From: Gammaproteobacteria bacterium
GTDB taxonomy: Bacteria; Pseudomonadota; Gammaproteobacteria; Eutrophobiales; Eutrophobiaceae
Length of the DNA: 32,768 nucleotides
Reading direction: 5' to 3'
NCBI GenBank assembly: GCA_028819495.1
Contig: JAPPLI010000147.1
Coordinates: 1-32,768, forward strand
Shown: piece by piece, positions 20,757 through 30,073 of the stretch
Layout: every line of letters starts with the position of its first letter
Numbering within the stretch: the stretch's first letter is position 1
Program-made: the position numbers and the translations under genes
Notes under the pieces: generated by a model
What the model was told of the DNA's origin: nothing
The model's input: the letters and a program-made list of their open reading frames with translations, nothing else
Database searches by the model: none

Positions 20757-21458
20757 ATGGCACACACAGGCACAGGTAAGGATTTAAATCTGCATATCAG
20801 GAATGTCCTGGGACATGACTTTCGCAATGCAGAATTGTTGAACAGGGCAATGACACACCGTAGTTTCAGCAGGAACCACAATGAAAGACTTGAATTTCTT
20901 GGAGATGCCTTGCTTGGAATGTTTATTGCCGATGCGTTGTTTGCAAAATTCCCGGAAGCTGCGGAAAGCGACCTGACGCGGTTGCGTTCATCCCTGGTAA
21001 ACAAGGAAACACTTGCGCGGCTGGCGCAGCAACTTGACCTTGGCAGGCATATTAAATTCGGCGAAGGTGAGCATAAAAGCGGGGGATGGCGAAAAAAGTC
21101 GCTTCTTTCCAATGCCATGGAAGCGTTGATAGGAGCAGTTTACCTGGATTCAAACCTGGAAAGCTGCCGCCGTTTCATCCTGTCCCTGTACGCCTGTCTG
21201 CTGGATGATTTAACCATCGAGAATATACCCAAAGACCCGAAATCCGAACTACAGGAATACCTGCAGGCCAATAAAAAATCACTGCCTGCCTACCATGTCA
21301 TAGCAGAAGAAGGTGAAGCGCATAACAAGATGTTTACCATAGAATGCCGTATTGACGGTATTGCCGGGCCAGCCGTGGCAAAAGGCAGGAACAAGAGGGA
21401 CGCGGAACAGGCGGCGGCAAGGGCGGCATTGAAAATGATATCTCCGGATGCAGGTTAA
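20757..21458 (+). CDS. rnc: Ribonuclease III
   Basis: RNase III cuts double-stranded RNA, including rRNA precursors. The 233-residue protein has the signature HNERLEFLGDALLG with Glu43, Glu46 and Asp50, and a C-terminal double-stranded RNA-binding domain beginning at DPKSELQEYLQA. In the second acidic motif the sequence is SNAMEALIGA: Glu122 matches E. coli Glu117, but Asn119 stands where E. coli has the metal-site Asp114. The rest of the fold looks normal. It overlaps era by 11 bp, as in many gammaproteobacteria. Confidence 0.96.
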   Translation: MAHTGTGKDLNLHIRNVLGHDFRNAELLNRAMTHRSFSRNHNERLEFLGDALLGMFIADALFAKFPEAAESDLTRLRSSLVNKETLARLAQQLDLGRHIKFGEGEHKSGGWRKKSLLSNAMEALIGAVYLDSNLESCRRFILSLYACLLDDLTIENIPKDPKSELQEYLQANKKSLPAYHVIAEEGEAHNKMFTIECRIDGIAGPAVAKGRNKRDAEQAAARAALKMISPDAG

Positions 21459-22347
21459 AGGTCCGGAATTCAAGGCTGGTTATGTATCCATCGTCGGCCG
21501 TCCCAACGTCGGCAAATCGACACTGTTAAACCGGTTGATCGACCATAAGATCAGTATTGTCACACGGAAACCGCAAACGACGCGCTGGCAGATTCGGGGA
21601 ATCAAGTCAACCGCTGATTACCAGGTAATCTTTACCGACACGCCCGGCTACCAGAATACCCACAAAGACGCGATGAACCGTTACATGAACAGGGAAGTCA
21701 TCAACTCATTGTCGCATACGGACGTGGTACTGTTCGTTGTTGAGGCGCTCAAGTGGGGGCGTGATGACGCCCTGGTTGCCGAGGTGTTAAAGGAAGTCAG
21801 CGCTCCGACGGTACTGGTGATCAATAAGCTGGACCTGCTCAAAGAGCGTGCGATCCTGCTGCCATATATTAATTCCCTGAAAGAAAAACTGTCTTTTGCG
21901 GAGATCGTGCCGCTCAGCGCCAGGCGCCGGCGGGATGTCGATTTGCTTGAACGCAAGATTGCTGCAATGCTACCCGCGGGGGAGCCCCTGCTTCCTGCCG
22001 ACCAGATCACCGACAAAAGCGCCCGTTTCCTGGCGGCTGAATATATCAGGGAAAAAGTGATGGAGCGACTGGGTGATGAACTGCCTTACCGGGTATCCGT
22101 AACTATTGACGAATTTAACGAGGAACCGGCGCTGTTAAGCCTGTCTGCGACCATCTGGGTGGAACGCCGTTCACATCGTTCCATTCTCATTGGAGCAAAC
22201 GGCAGGATGTTAAAGTCAATAGGTGCCGATGCGCGTATTGAACTGGAAAAGTTCTTTGCAAAGAAGGTGTACCTGCAAACCTGGGTCAAAACGAAAAAGA
22301 ACTGGACCGAAGACATCAAGGCGCTGAAGACACTTGGGTATGATTAG
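21448..22347 (+). CDS. era: GTPase Era
   Basis: Era binds 16S rRNA near its 3' end and assists 30S ribosome assembly. The 299-residue protein has G1 GRPNVGKS (17-24), the effector region KPQTTRWQIRGI, DTPGYQN and NKLDLL. A C-terminal KH domain follows (LGDELPYRVSVTIDEF ... ILIGANGRMLKSIGADARIELE). Its start lies inside the end of rnc. recO follows 13 bp after the stop. Confidence 0.97.
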   Translation: MQVKGPEFKAGYVSIVGRPNVGKSTLLNRLIDHKISIVTRKPQTTRWQIRGIKSTADYQVIFTDTPGYQNTHKDAMNRYMNREVINSLSHTDVVLFVVEALKWGRDDALVAEVLKEVSAPTVLVINKLDLLKERAILLPYINSLKEKLSFAEIVPLSARRRRDVDLLERKIAAMLPAGEPLLPADQITDKSARFLAAEYIREKVMERLGDELPYRVSVTIDEFNEEPALLSLSATIWVERRSHRSILIGANGRMLKSIGADARIELEKFFAKKVYLQTWVKTKKNWTEDIKALKTLGYD

Positions 22348-22360
22348 GAATTAAAATATC

Positions 22361-23086
22361 GTGAGGGCCGAGCTCAATCCTTGTTATATCCTGCACAACC
22401 GTAATTATCGTGAAACGAGCCTGTTGCTGGATGTGTTTTCACGCCGGTACGGCAGGCTGAGCCTGCTGGCAAAGGGCGCCAGGAAGCAGAAAAACGATAA
22501 ACGCGCGTTGTTGCAGCCGGGAAGGAAGATCAATATTGCCTGGTCAATGCGCCGGGAACTGGGCACGCTCACCGGGGTAGAACCCTGTCACGGCATTAAT
22601 CCACAGGAGGCAGGCGGACTCCTGACGGTATTTTATATCAATGAACTGCTGGTCAGGCTGCTGCACAGGCACGAGCCTCACCCGGAACTGTTTGATGCCT
22701 ATGCCGAAGCGCTGGCTAAACTGACCGACAGCGCGACCGAGCAGGCCACTCTCAGACTGTTCGAAAAACGGCTGCTGGAAGCGCTGGGTTACGGCCTGGC
22801 GCTGGAGACGGATACCGAAGGGAATGCCATCAGCCCGGATCAGTATTATACTTACCTGCCGGAACAGGGTCCGGCGCCAGGCGCTGCGCCTGATCCGGGC
22901 GCCCTGCAAATTTCCGGGCGCACATTGCTGGCCCTGGCCGAGGAAAACCTCGGCGATGAGATCGTTCTCACAGAAGCCAAACAACTGATGCGCAAGGCCC
23001 TGGGCGGACTGTTGGGCGACAAGCCCCTGGCCAGCCGGGAGCTTTATCGTTTTACCATGAATATAGAACAGCAGCATAATCCATGA
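22361..23086 (+). CDS. recO: DNA repair protein RecO
   Basis: RecO works with RecR (and RecF) to load RecA onto SSB-coated single-stranded DNA. The 241-residue protein starts at GTG and has the N-terminal OB fold ([34 protein letters not shown]) and the helical C-terminal region ([39 protein letters not shown]). Zinc-binding cysteines are absent, as is common in gammaproteobacterial RecO. An AGGA lies about 12 bases upstream of the GTG. Its last bases overlap the pdxJ start (ATGA). Confidence 0.95.
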   Translation: MRAELNPCYILHNRNYRETSLLLDVFSRRYGRLSLLAKGARKQKNDKRALLQPGRKINIAWSMRRELGTLTGVEPCHGINPQEAGGLLTVFYINELLVRLLHRHEPHPELFDAYAEALAKLTDSATEQATLRLFEKRLLEALGYGLALETDTEGNAISPDQYYTYLPEQGPAPGAAPDPGALQISGRTLLALAEENLGDEIVLTEAKQLMRKALGGLLGDKPLASRELYRFTMNIEQQHNP

Positions 23087-23814
23087 AACCAATAAAACTG
23101 GGTGTGAACATCGATCACGTGGCAACGCTGCGCCAGGCCAGGCTGACCCGTTATCCGGAACCGGTACATGCTGCCCTGGTAGCCGAACAGGCAGGCGCCG
23201 ATTCCATTACGGTACACCTGCGCGAGGACCGCCGCCACATCCAGGAAAGGGACGTGGAGATGTTGAAGGACGTGCTGACGATTCCGATCAACCTTGAAAT
23301 GGCGGTGACTGACGAAATGTTGGCGCTTGCTGAAACATACAAGCCGGAATATTGCTGCTTTGTTCCTGAACGCCGGGAAGAGTTGACCACGGAGGGCGGC
23401 CTGGAAGTGATTGGCCAGCAGGAGAGGATAAGGGAAGCTTGCGCCAGGCTGCAGGCAAACGGTTCCAGGGTATCGTTGTTCATCGACGCAGACGCCGGGC
23501 AGATTGACGCCGCGGTTAATGCAGGCGCAGATATGATTGAGATACACACCGGTCACTACGCAGACTCTGACAGCCCTGAAACGCAGGATATGGAATTCAA
23601 CAAAATTGTCCGGGCTGTTGAGCATGCCGCTGGAACACCGTTACAAATCAACGCCGGGCACGGTTTGCACTACCATAATGTTAAACCCGTTGCCGCGATC
23701 GAACAGGTTGCCGAGCTCAACATAGGCCATTCCATCATTGCCCGGGCCGTATTTTCCGGTCTCTACCAGGCGGTTAAGGACATGAAGACCCTGATGGACG
23801 AGGCAAGACGGTAA
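23083..23814 (+). CDS. pdxJ: Pyridoxine 5'-phosphate synthase PdxJ
   Basis: PdxJ joins 1-deoxy-D-xylulose 5-phosphate with 3-amino-2-oxopropyl phosphate to make pyridoxine 5'-phosphate, the last ring-forming step of the DXP-dependent vitamin B6 pathway. The 243-residue protein shows [29 protein letters not shown], the [12 protein letters not shown] segment with the catalytic Glu, [15 protein letters not shown], and the phosphate-binding [12 protein letters not shown]. It overlaps recO by four bases. acpS, the common downstream neighbour, is not here. Confidence 0.97.
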   Translation: MKPIKLGVNIDHVATLRQARLTRYPEPVHAALVAEQAGADSITVHLREDRRHIQERDVEMLKDVLTIPINLEMAVTDEMLALAETYKPEYCCFVPERREELTTEGGLEVIGQQERIREACARLQANGSRVSLFIDADAGQIDAAVNAGADMIEIHTGHYADSDSPETQDMEFNKIVRAVEHAAGTPLQINAGHGLHYHNVKPVAAIEQVAELNIGHSIIARAVFSGLYQAVKDMKTLMDEARR

Positions 23815-23823
23815 TGTTACCGG

Positions 23824-25575
23824 GTGATTCCTGTGGCAGCCTGGGATAACGATAAAATACTTCATGTGGATATGACCCGCCGGGTCGTCTCCGTCGATAG
23901 ATATCCGCCCGAGTGGAAGTATCTGGGCGGTCGTGCGCTGATTGCCAGGATACTGCTCGGTGAGTGCCCGCCCCTGTGTGATCCCCTGGGTCCGGAAAAC
24001 ATGCTGGTGATAGCGCCCGGCTTGTTATCGGGGACCACGGCGCCGACATCGGGGCGCCTGTCCGTAGGCTGCAAGAGTCCTCTGACGGGTGGTATCAAGG
24101 AAGCCAATGTTGGAGGTGAACCGGCACAGGACCTGATGAGGTTAGGATACAGGGTGGTCGTGATCACAGGGCAACCCGCGCAAGGAAATAATCGCTGGGG
24201 ATTAAGAATCAATGCTGACGGCGCCGATCTCGTCGCCGCCGATGAATATAAGGGACTGTGGAATTATGCCTGCTGTGAAAAACTGCTGGCGAATCACCCC
24301 GCATCAGCCTCCGCCATGTCCATTGGACCGGCCGGGGAGCACCTGCTGGCCAGCGCGTCCATTGCCTGTACCGACCGCAGCAAGGGCCGTCACCCGGCAA
24401 GACACGCGGCGCGCGGAGGTGTCGGCGCGGTCATGGGTTCGAAATGCCTGAAGTGGATATTGATTGACCCCGGCAGGGCGCCGTTACGTAAAGCACAGGA
24501 TCCCGGGACCTTTGCAAAATATAAAAAGACATTCAGCCAGGATTACCTGACCAACGGCCGTCATGACGCATTCAAATACGGCACCAGTTCCCTGGTGCCG
24601 ACTGCCAATATGCTGCATGCGTTTCCCTACAAGAATCGCACCTCCGGCCAGAACCCGGAATGGGAGAAACTGGACGGGGCAAGGATACTTGAATCCTTCG
24701 AGTCCCGCGGGGGCGGAATGCATAACTGTCTGACGGGTTGCATCGTGCGCTGTTCCAACGTGGTTCACGATGAGCACGGGCATTACCTGACCTCCGCCCT
24801 GGAATTTGAAACCATTACGTTGATGGGATCCAACTGTGCAATCAACGACTGGGAAGAAATCGCCCGACTGGATCGTCTCTGTGACGAAGTGGGCATAGAT
24901 ACTATCGAGGCGGGCGCGGCGTTTGCGGTGTACATGGATTCCGGGGGACTGGAATGGGGCGATGCTCAAGGAGTAAAAGCGATCATCCGCAACGACATCG
25001 CCAACGCCACCGAACTGGGCAGGCAAATCGGCAACGGAACGCTATCCATCGGCAGGGCGCGCAAACATCACCGTATTCCCCATAACAAGGGCCAGGCGGT
25101 GCCGGCATTTGATCCGCGCCCGTTCAAGGCCACGGGCATCACCTACTGCTCCAGCGCCATGGGCGCCGACCATACTGCCGGCCTGGTGTTCGACCAGGAT
25201 TTAACGGAAGCAGAGGCGGTACGGCGCTCCCAGGAACTGCAGATTATCAATGCAGTCGGGGATTCCACCGGTTTTTGTATTTTCCTGGGACCGACGCTGG
25301 AAGAGACCGCGCGTTACCTGTCACCGTTTTTTGGCGAGGACATCAGCGCACAACAGTTGGCGGACATCGGCTGGCAATGCCTGGCCGACGAATGGCAATT
25401 TAATGACGCAGCAGGGTTTACCGATAAAGATGACGCCTGTCCGCCCTGCCTGCGGGAAGAGGGCATCGGTCCCGGACAATCGATGGTATTCGATATCAGC
25501 GACAAGGCAATTGCTGCGGTGAAAACAAGACAGCCGCCCAGGGATGAACTCTATAACACCTCACCCGCAGGCTGA
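23824..25575 (+). CDS. Aldehyde ferredoxin oxidoreductase family protein (tungsten/molybdenum bis-pterin)
   Basis: AOR-family enzymes hold a tungsto- or molybdo-bispterin and one [4Fe-4S] cluster, and interconvert aldehydes and carboxylic acids with ferredoxin. The 583-residue protein matches the N-terminal pattern (KILHVDMTRRVVSVDRYP, YLGGRALIARILL, SGRLSVGCKSPLTGGIKEANVGGE) and the central domains. Candidate cluster ligands are Cys302, Cys306 and Cys310 (CLTGCIVRC, spaced x3-x3 rather than the x2-x3 of Pyrococcus AOR) and a later DDAC Cys539. GTG 23824 is nine bases after pdxJ; GTG 23833 is also possible. No ferredoxin or pterin-synthesis gene adjoins it. The substrate is unknown. Confidence 0.87.
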   Translation: MIPVAAWDNDKILHVDMTRRVVSVDRYPPEWKYLGGRALIARILLGECPPLCDPLGPENMLVIAPGLLSGTTAPTSGRLSVGCKSPLTGGIKEANVGGEPAQDLMRLGYRVVVITGQPAQGNNRWGLRINADGADLVAADEYKGLWNYACCEKLLANHPASASAMSIGPAGEHLLASASIACTDRSKGRHPARHAARGGVGAVMGSKCLKWILIDPGRAPLRKAQDPGTFAKYKKTFSQDYLTNGRHDAFKYGTSSLVPTANMLHAFPYKNRTSGQNPEWEKLDGARILESFESRGGGMHNCLTGCIVRCSNVVHDEHGHYLTSALEFETITLMGSNCAINDWEEIARLDRLCDEVGIDTIEAGAAFAVYMDSGGLEWGDAQGVKAIIRNDIANATELGRQIGNGTLSIGRARKHHRIPHNKGQAVPAFDPRPFKATGITYCSSAMGADHTAGLVFDQDLTEAEAVRRSQELQIINAVGDSTGFCIFLGPTLEETARYLSPFFGEDISAQQLADIGWQCLADEWQFNDAAGFTDKDDACPPCLREEGIGPGQSMVFDISDKAIAAVKTRQPPRDELYNTSPAG

Positions 25576-25590
25576 GCGGCCGGAAATCAA

Positions 25591-25611
25591 GGAATACTCT
25601 GAACAAAGTCC
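25591..25611. repeat. Partial copy of the end sequence of the 30701 repeat element
   Basis: In the 39-bp gap between AOR and rluC stop codons the sequence GGAATACTCTGAACAAAGTCC closely follows GGAAGCTCTGAACAAGTCC at 30701-30719. It differs by a small insertion and one base near the start and one added A. It looks like a solo or truncated unit of the same intergenic repeat family. Confidence 0.4.
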
Positions 25612-25614
25612 GAG

Positions 25615-26580
25615 TTAAGGCTTGCTCTGGTGAGCAGGACGTTTCAGTATCTCTTCAAGGTCCGCCGGCAACGGCGCGCTGAACTGGTACTCTCCGGTCG
25701 CTTTCAATTCAGGCACGGAGATTTTCCCCGCATGAAGAAACATGCGTTTAAGGCCCAGTGAGCGCATTTTCCTGTTGAACTCCCTGTTTCCGTATTTTCC
25801 GTCCCCGGCAACGGGATGATCGATGGAGGCGGCATGAACCCTGATCTGGTGGGTGCGCCCGGTGCCGATCCTGACTTTGACATGAGTAGCGTCCCTGTAA
25901 ACTTCTACCGGCTCGAACTCTGACAGGGCAGTCTTGCCGCGCCCTTCGACCCTGACACTGCCTTCACCAAGGTGGCTCCTGTGACGCTGTAACGGGCTAT
26001 TCACCCTGATCTTTTTTTCGTGCAGGCGGCCCCGCAGCAAGGCATCGTACTCTTTCCTGACATCCCCGTTTTTAAGCGCATGGTTGACCTGGCGCAGGAT
26101 GACCATATTTTTTGCTATCAACAGGCAGCCGGATGTCTCTTTATCCAGTCTATGTATCAAGTGGAGATCCTGCTCTTGCCGGTATAGCGCGCGCAGGAGT
26201 TCGATCACTCCGAAGGCGCTCCCGCTGCCTGCATGCACGACCAGGCTGGCGGGTTTGTTGATGACTACAAGACGCTCATCCTCGTATATGACACAGGTTT
26301 TTATCATTTCGACCAGGCGTGCCGGAGGTTCGTCGGGGGTTGTCTTCAATTGTTCGTACAGTGGGGGGATACGGATATCATCTCCCTCTTGCAGGCGATA
26401 GTCCGGCTTGATCCGTCCTCCGTTTACCCTGACCTCACCACGCCTCAACATTTGATAGATTCGGCTTTTTGGTATTCGGCCGAGACGCGAGATAAGAAAA
26501 TTGTCGATGCGCCGGCCGGCTTGGTCGGCGCCGACCGGAATGTTTTCGGGTTTGCTTTTTTTCCTGTCGGGTTGTGACAT
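25615..26580 (-). CDS. rluC: 23S rRNA pseudouridine synthase RluC
   Basis: RluC makes pseudouridine at three positions of 23S rRNA (955, 2504, 2580 in E. coli). The 321-residue protein has an N-terminal S4 RNA-binding domain (GRRIDNFLISRLGRIPKSRIYQMLRRGEVRVNG) and the RluA-type catalytic domain with Asp146 in HRLDKETSG, plus the late motif RTHQIRVHAASIDHPVAGDGKYG. I chose ATG 26580 rather than the TTG at 26589. No clear ribosome site is visible. It is divergent from rne, as in E. coli. Confidence 0.95.
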   Translation of the reverse strand: MSQPDRKKSKPENIPVGADQAGRRIDNFLISRLGRIPKSRIYQMLRRGEVRVNGGRIKPDYRLQEGDDIRIPPLYEQLKTTPDEPPARLVEMIKTCVIYEDERLVVINKPASLVVHAGSGSAFGVIELLRALYRQEQDLHLIHRLDKETSGCLLIAKNMVILRQVNHALKNGDVRKEYDALLRGRLHEKKIRVNSPLQRHRSHLGEGSVRVEGRGKTALSEFEPVEVYRDATHVKVRIGTGRTHQIRVHAASIDHPVAGDGKYGNREFNRKMRSLGLKRMFLHAGKISVPELKATGEYQFSAPLPADLEEILKRPAHQSKP

Positions 26581-26594
26581 TTTGAACAATGATA

Positions 26595-26623
26595 TTGCCG
26601 TAACGCACTAACTTTGTTATAGT
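26595..26623 (+). promoter_or_regulatory. Sigma-70 promoter of rne
   Basis: TTGCCG (26595-26600), a 17-base spacer and TATAGT (26618-26623) form a strong promoter match on the plus strand. Transcription would begin near 26630 and leave a leader of about 387 bases before the rne ATG. That length is similar to the long rne leader of E. coli. Confidence 0.55.
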
Positions 26624-26629
26624 ACTCTT

Positions 26630-27016
26630 GCTTAAGCTGATAATCAGATATCCTGCAAGGATAAGCCATAACAGGGCGCCTGTCTTTAACAGGCAAAAAC
26701 TTGAAAGAAGGAGCCGATCCTGACGGATCGAAACACCGTCGCTCCTGCCCTGAGTGAGATGTATTAACGTATTACCAGGTTTTAGCCCACAAGGGTTGGG
26801 TTACGACCGAGCAGACAATATACATTGAGAACCCGGGAACATAACTGGGCCAGGCATGAAGACATGCCCGTAATGGCACACCCCGGATTAGAATTCGCCG
26901 CTGCATAACAGCAGCGCGATTACAGATTAACGTGGCTCCCAGCATTGGCCGGGTTAACCGGTCACCGGCGACAGGTCGGAGTATGGTCGAGCCATTGCGT
27001 AAAGGACACACAGACA
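26630..27016 (+). promoter_or_regulatory. Long structured 5' leader of rne, probably autoregulatory
   Basis: This gap of over 400 bases has no gene I can support. It contains a row of short hairpins: TATCCT/AGGATA (26649-26663), GCCTGT/ACAGGC (26678-26694), CGATCC/GGATCG enclosed by GGAGC/GCTCC (26710-26745), GGCATG-AAGA-CATGCC (26853-26868), and CGCTGC/GCAGCG (26899-26916). In E. coli RNase E binds hairpins in its own leader and degrades the transcript when enzyme is in excess. The length, position and structure here fit that role, but equivalence of single hairpins is inference. Confidence 0.5.
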
Positions 27017-29038
27017 ATGAAGAGAATGTTGATTAACGCAACTCAACCGGAAGAGTTGCGGGTGGCGCTAGTGGACGGCCAACGTTTGTATGATCTTGAT
27101 ATCGAGGCAACAGGAAGGGAACAGAAGAAGTCAAACATCTATAAGTGCCGGATAGTCAGGATAGAACCCAGTCTTGAAGCCGCATTCGTCGATTTCGGCG
27201 CTGAGAGGCACGGATTCCTTCCCTTCAAGGAAATAGCCCGTTCCCTGTTAAAATCCAAGAACAGTGATGATAACCGCGGGCGCATAAGCGTAAAGGATGC
27301 CCTGGAGGTAGGGCAGGAATATATTGTTCAGGTCGAAAAGGAAGAACGCGGTAACAAGGGAGCTGCGCTGACTACCTTTATCAGTCTTGCCGGACGCTAC
27401 CTGGTGCTTATGCCGAATAATCCCAGGGCAGGGGGCGTTTCCAGACAAATTGAGGGCAATGATCGCAGCGATGCCCGTGAGGCGATGAGCACCCTGGAAA
27501 TTCCCCAGGGCATGGGTTTGATACTGCGCACCGCCGGCGTAGGCAAAAGCGCTGAGGAACTGCAATGGGACCTGGACTACCTGAATATGCTCTGGGATTC
27601 CATCAAGACAACCGCCAAGGAAAAACCCGGTCCGTTCCTTATTTACCAGGAAAGTGAAGTCATCATCAGGGCGATCCGTGATTACCTCAGGAGTGATATT
27701 GCCGAGATATGGATTGACGACAATGACATCTTCCACCGGGCACGTGACTTCATGCAGCAAGTCATGCCCCATAATCTGCAAAAACTGAAACTGTATTCAG
27801 GCAGCGATCCTTTATTCAGCCGCTACCAGATCGAGGGGCAGATTGAAACCGCCTTTGCCCGCGAGGTTCAACTCCCGTCAGGAGGGGTGCTTATAATTGA
27901 TCATACAGAGGCGCTCACGTCAATCGACATTAACTCGGCGCGTGCCACCAAGGGCGAGGATATAGAAGAGACGGCGTTTAATACAAACCTGGAAGCGGCC
28001 GATGAAATTGCCCGGCAATTACGCCTGCGCGACCTCGGTGGCCTGTTTGTCATAGACTTCATTGATATGACCAATAACCGGAACCAGCGTGAAGTAGAGA
28101 GTCGCCTGAGGGACGGACTGAAGGTGGATCGAGCCAGGGTGCAAACGGGGCGTATTTCCCGTTTCGGCCTGCTGGAAATGTCGCGCCAGCGATTGCGGCC
28201 GTCACTTGGAGAATCGAGCCATATTCCATGCCCGCGCTGTGACGGGCAGGGAACCATCCGTGGGATAAATTCCCTGTCACTCTCGGTATTGAGGATCATT
28301 CAGGAAGAGGCTATGAAGGAGCTGACTGCCAAAGTGGTGGCTCAATTGCCGGTTGAAGCCGCCACATTTTTACTGAACGAAAAACGCCAGGCCATACGCG
28401 AGATAGAGCAACGGCTGGACGTGGGAATCATCATCAGTCCCAATCCCATGATGGAAACGCCCCAATACCTGGTGCAACGCATCAATCTGTCCGAGTCCTC
28501 TTCGGATTCATCCCGGAAAGAGAGCTACAAATTTGCTGAGACAAAACAGGACAATGCCAGCCAACCCGTATCCAGTGACAGCCGTAAAACACCGGAAAAA
28601 CCTGCATTGACGCAAATCATGCCGGACAGGCCCGCTCCTTCGACAAAACACGACAAGGAGAAAGGCCTGATGAGCAGGTTGTTCGGCGGGTTATTCGGTA
28701 ACAATGTCGAGGTCACGGAAAAGCAGGAACCGCCTTCAAAGCCAAGGAAACCCCAGACCTCGCGCAACAGAAGCAGGAGCAGGCCTTCCGGAAACAATGC
28801 CGGCCGGCAACAACAGCGCAGGGGTTCCAGAAGAAACGAAAACTCGTCCGGCAACAGTCAACGCAGACAGGGTAATCGCGACCAGGGGGGCACTGACAAC
28901 AGGCAATCCCGTTCTGCTTCCAGGAACAGGAACACACGCGAAAAAAAACAGGCAAGTGAACCTGCTGAAACCGGCGTTTCCCCCGGGCGGGCATCGGAAA
29001 AAAAGGAAGCACCCGCCGGCGCCTCACCAGAAGAATAA
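27017..29038 (+). CDS. rne: Ribonuclease E
   Basis: RNase E is the main endonuclease of mRNA decay and rRNA/tRNA processing. I chose ATG 27017 because [22 protein letters not shown] matches E. coli from the first residue, giving 673 residues. The catalytic half has the S1 domain, the DNase I-like domain with [10 protein letters not shown] and FVIDFIDM acidic residues, and the Zn-link CPRC (Cys405, Cys408). The C-terminal part is about 190 residues, far shorter than in E. coli. It contains an amphipathic stretch [12 protein letters not shown], resembling the membrane-binding segment, then an Arg/Asn/Ser-rich RNA-binding tail. No clear degradosome-partner motif is recognisable. Confidence 0.96.
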   Translation: MKRMLINATQPEELRVALVDGQRLYDLDIEATGREQKKSNIYKCRIVRIEPSLEAAFVDFGAERHGFLPFKEIARSLLKSKNSDDNRGRISVKDALEVGQEYIVQVEKEERGNKGAALTTFISLAGRYLVLMPNNPRAGGVSRQIEGNDRSDAREAMSTLEIPQGMGLILRTAGVGKSAEELQWDLDYLNMLWDSIKTTAKEKPGPFLIYQESEVIIRAIRDYLRSDIAEIWIDDNDIFHRARDFMQQVMPHNLQKLKLYSGSDPLFSRYQIEGQIETAFAREVQLPSGGVLIIDHTEALTSIDINSARATKGEDIEETAFNTNLEAADEIARQLRLRDLGGLFVIDFIDMTNNRNQREVESRLRDGLKVDRARVQTGRISRFGLLEMSRQRLRPSLGESSHIPCPRCDGQGTIRGINSLSLSVLRIIQEEAMKELTAKVVAQLPVEAATFLLNEKRQAIREIEQRLDVGIIISPNPMMETPQYLVQRINLSESSSDSSRKESYKFAETKQDNASQPVSSDSRKTPEKPALTQIMPDRPAPSTKHDKEKGLMSRLFGGLFGNNVEVTEKQEPPSKPRKPQTSRNRSRSRPSGNNAGRQQQRRGSRRNENSSGNSQRRQGNRDQGGTDNRQSRSASRNRNTREKKQASEPAETGVSPGRASEKKEAPAGASPEE

Positions 29039-29066
29039 CTGTTAACAGCTTTGTGCAGTTGCTGTC

Positions 29067-30035
29067 ATGAGTGACCCCTGGCAAGACAATGCCGATAAGA
29101 CTGACCCCGGCTTCGAACAGGTCCTGGTAAACCGGATTGCCCGGGAATTCCTTGCCGAACAACGACGCGCCAGGCGCTGGAACATCGCATTCAGACTGTT
29201 CATTGCCTTAGCCGTATCGACTTTCCTGGCAGTTTACCTGATTGGCAAAACCGACATTTCTCCGGCCACTCTGAAAACAGGCAAACATACGGCACTGATC
29301 GACATACAGGGCATTATTGCTCCCGGTGAACTGGCCGGGGCTGATTACGTGACGGCCAGCTTGCGGGCCGCCTACGAAGACAGCAATACTGCAGGTATTA
29401 TTATCCGCATCAATAGTCCCGGCGGAAGCCCGGTACAGGCCGGCCATGTCAATGATGAGATAAATCGTCTGAAAAACGAACATCCGGACATCCCTGTTTT
29501 TGCGGTGATAGGCGATCTGTGTGCATCCGGCGGTTATTATATCGCTGTTGCTACTGACAGAATCTATGCCGACAAGGCCAGCCTGGTCGGCTCAATCGGC
29601 GTTATTGCGGCGGGTTTCGGGTTTGTCGATGCGCTGAACAAACTGGGAATAGAGCGTCGTATTTACCATGCGGGCGACAACAAGGCCTTTATGGACCCGT
29701 TTTCACCGCAACGTGGTGAAGACCTGGAACATCTCGATCAACTCTTGAACGATATTTATCAACAATTTGTAGACACCGTCAAGGAAGGCCGCGGAGAACG
29801 TCTCGTCGATGATGACAGGATTTTCTCCGGGTTGATATGGACGGGCGAGCAATCCATTGGACTGGGCCTGGTGGACGAACTGGGTAACACCGATTATGTC
29901 GCCCGGGAAGTTATCGGCGCTGAAGAAATCGTGGACTTTACTTACCAGGAGAGCTTTCTTGATCAATTCTCACGCGGTCTGGACGCGTTCTTCAACAACC
30001 GTACAAACTACGGGATAGGCCAAAATATATTTTGA
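29067..30035 (+). CDS. sppA: Signal peptide peptidase SppA (36-kDa type, S49 family)
   Basis: This membrane-anchored serine protease degrades leftover signal peptides. The 322-residue protein has a cytoplasmic N-terminus, one membrane segment at about residues 42-60 (AFRLFIALAVSTFLAVYLIG), and a single S49 domain. The nucleophile is Ser154 in LCASGGYYIA and the general base Lys206 in GDNKAFMDPF. The 52-residue spacing equals that of the Bacillus short SppA (Ser147/Lys199). It follows rne by 28 bp. The HAD phosphatase gene often seen beside sppA in Pseudomonas is not present. Confidence 0.93.
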   Translation: MSDPWQDNADKTDPGFEQVLVNRIAREFLAEQRRARRWNIAFRLFIALAVSTFLAVYLIGKTDISPATLKTGKHTALIDIQGIIAPGELAGADYVTASLRAAYEDSNTAGIIIRINSPGGSPVQAGHVNDEINRLKNEHPDIPVFAVIGDLCASGGYYIAVATDRIYADKASLVGSIGVIAAGFGFVDALNKLGIERRIYHAGDNKAFMDPFSPQRGEDLEHLDQLLNDIYQQFVDTVKEGRGERLVDDDRIFSGLIWTGEQSIGLGLVDELGNTDYVAREVIGAEEIVDFTYQESFLDQFSRGLDAFFNNRTNYGIGQNIF

Positions 30036-30073
30036 ATAAACAATTAGATAACAATGTAATATAAAGTGTTTTA

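Noticed and set aside
26945..27016. Earlier in-frame start for rne
   Set aside because: The extension has no similarity to RNase E, while [10 protein letters not shown] from 27017 matches the E. coli N-terminus from residue 1.
26772..27017. Minus-strand small gene in the rluC-rne gap
   Set aside because: It has no ribosome site or family motif and covers the structured rne leader.
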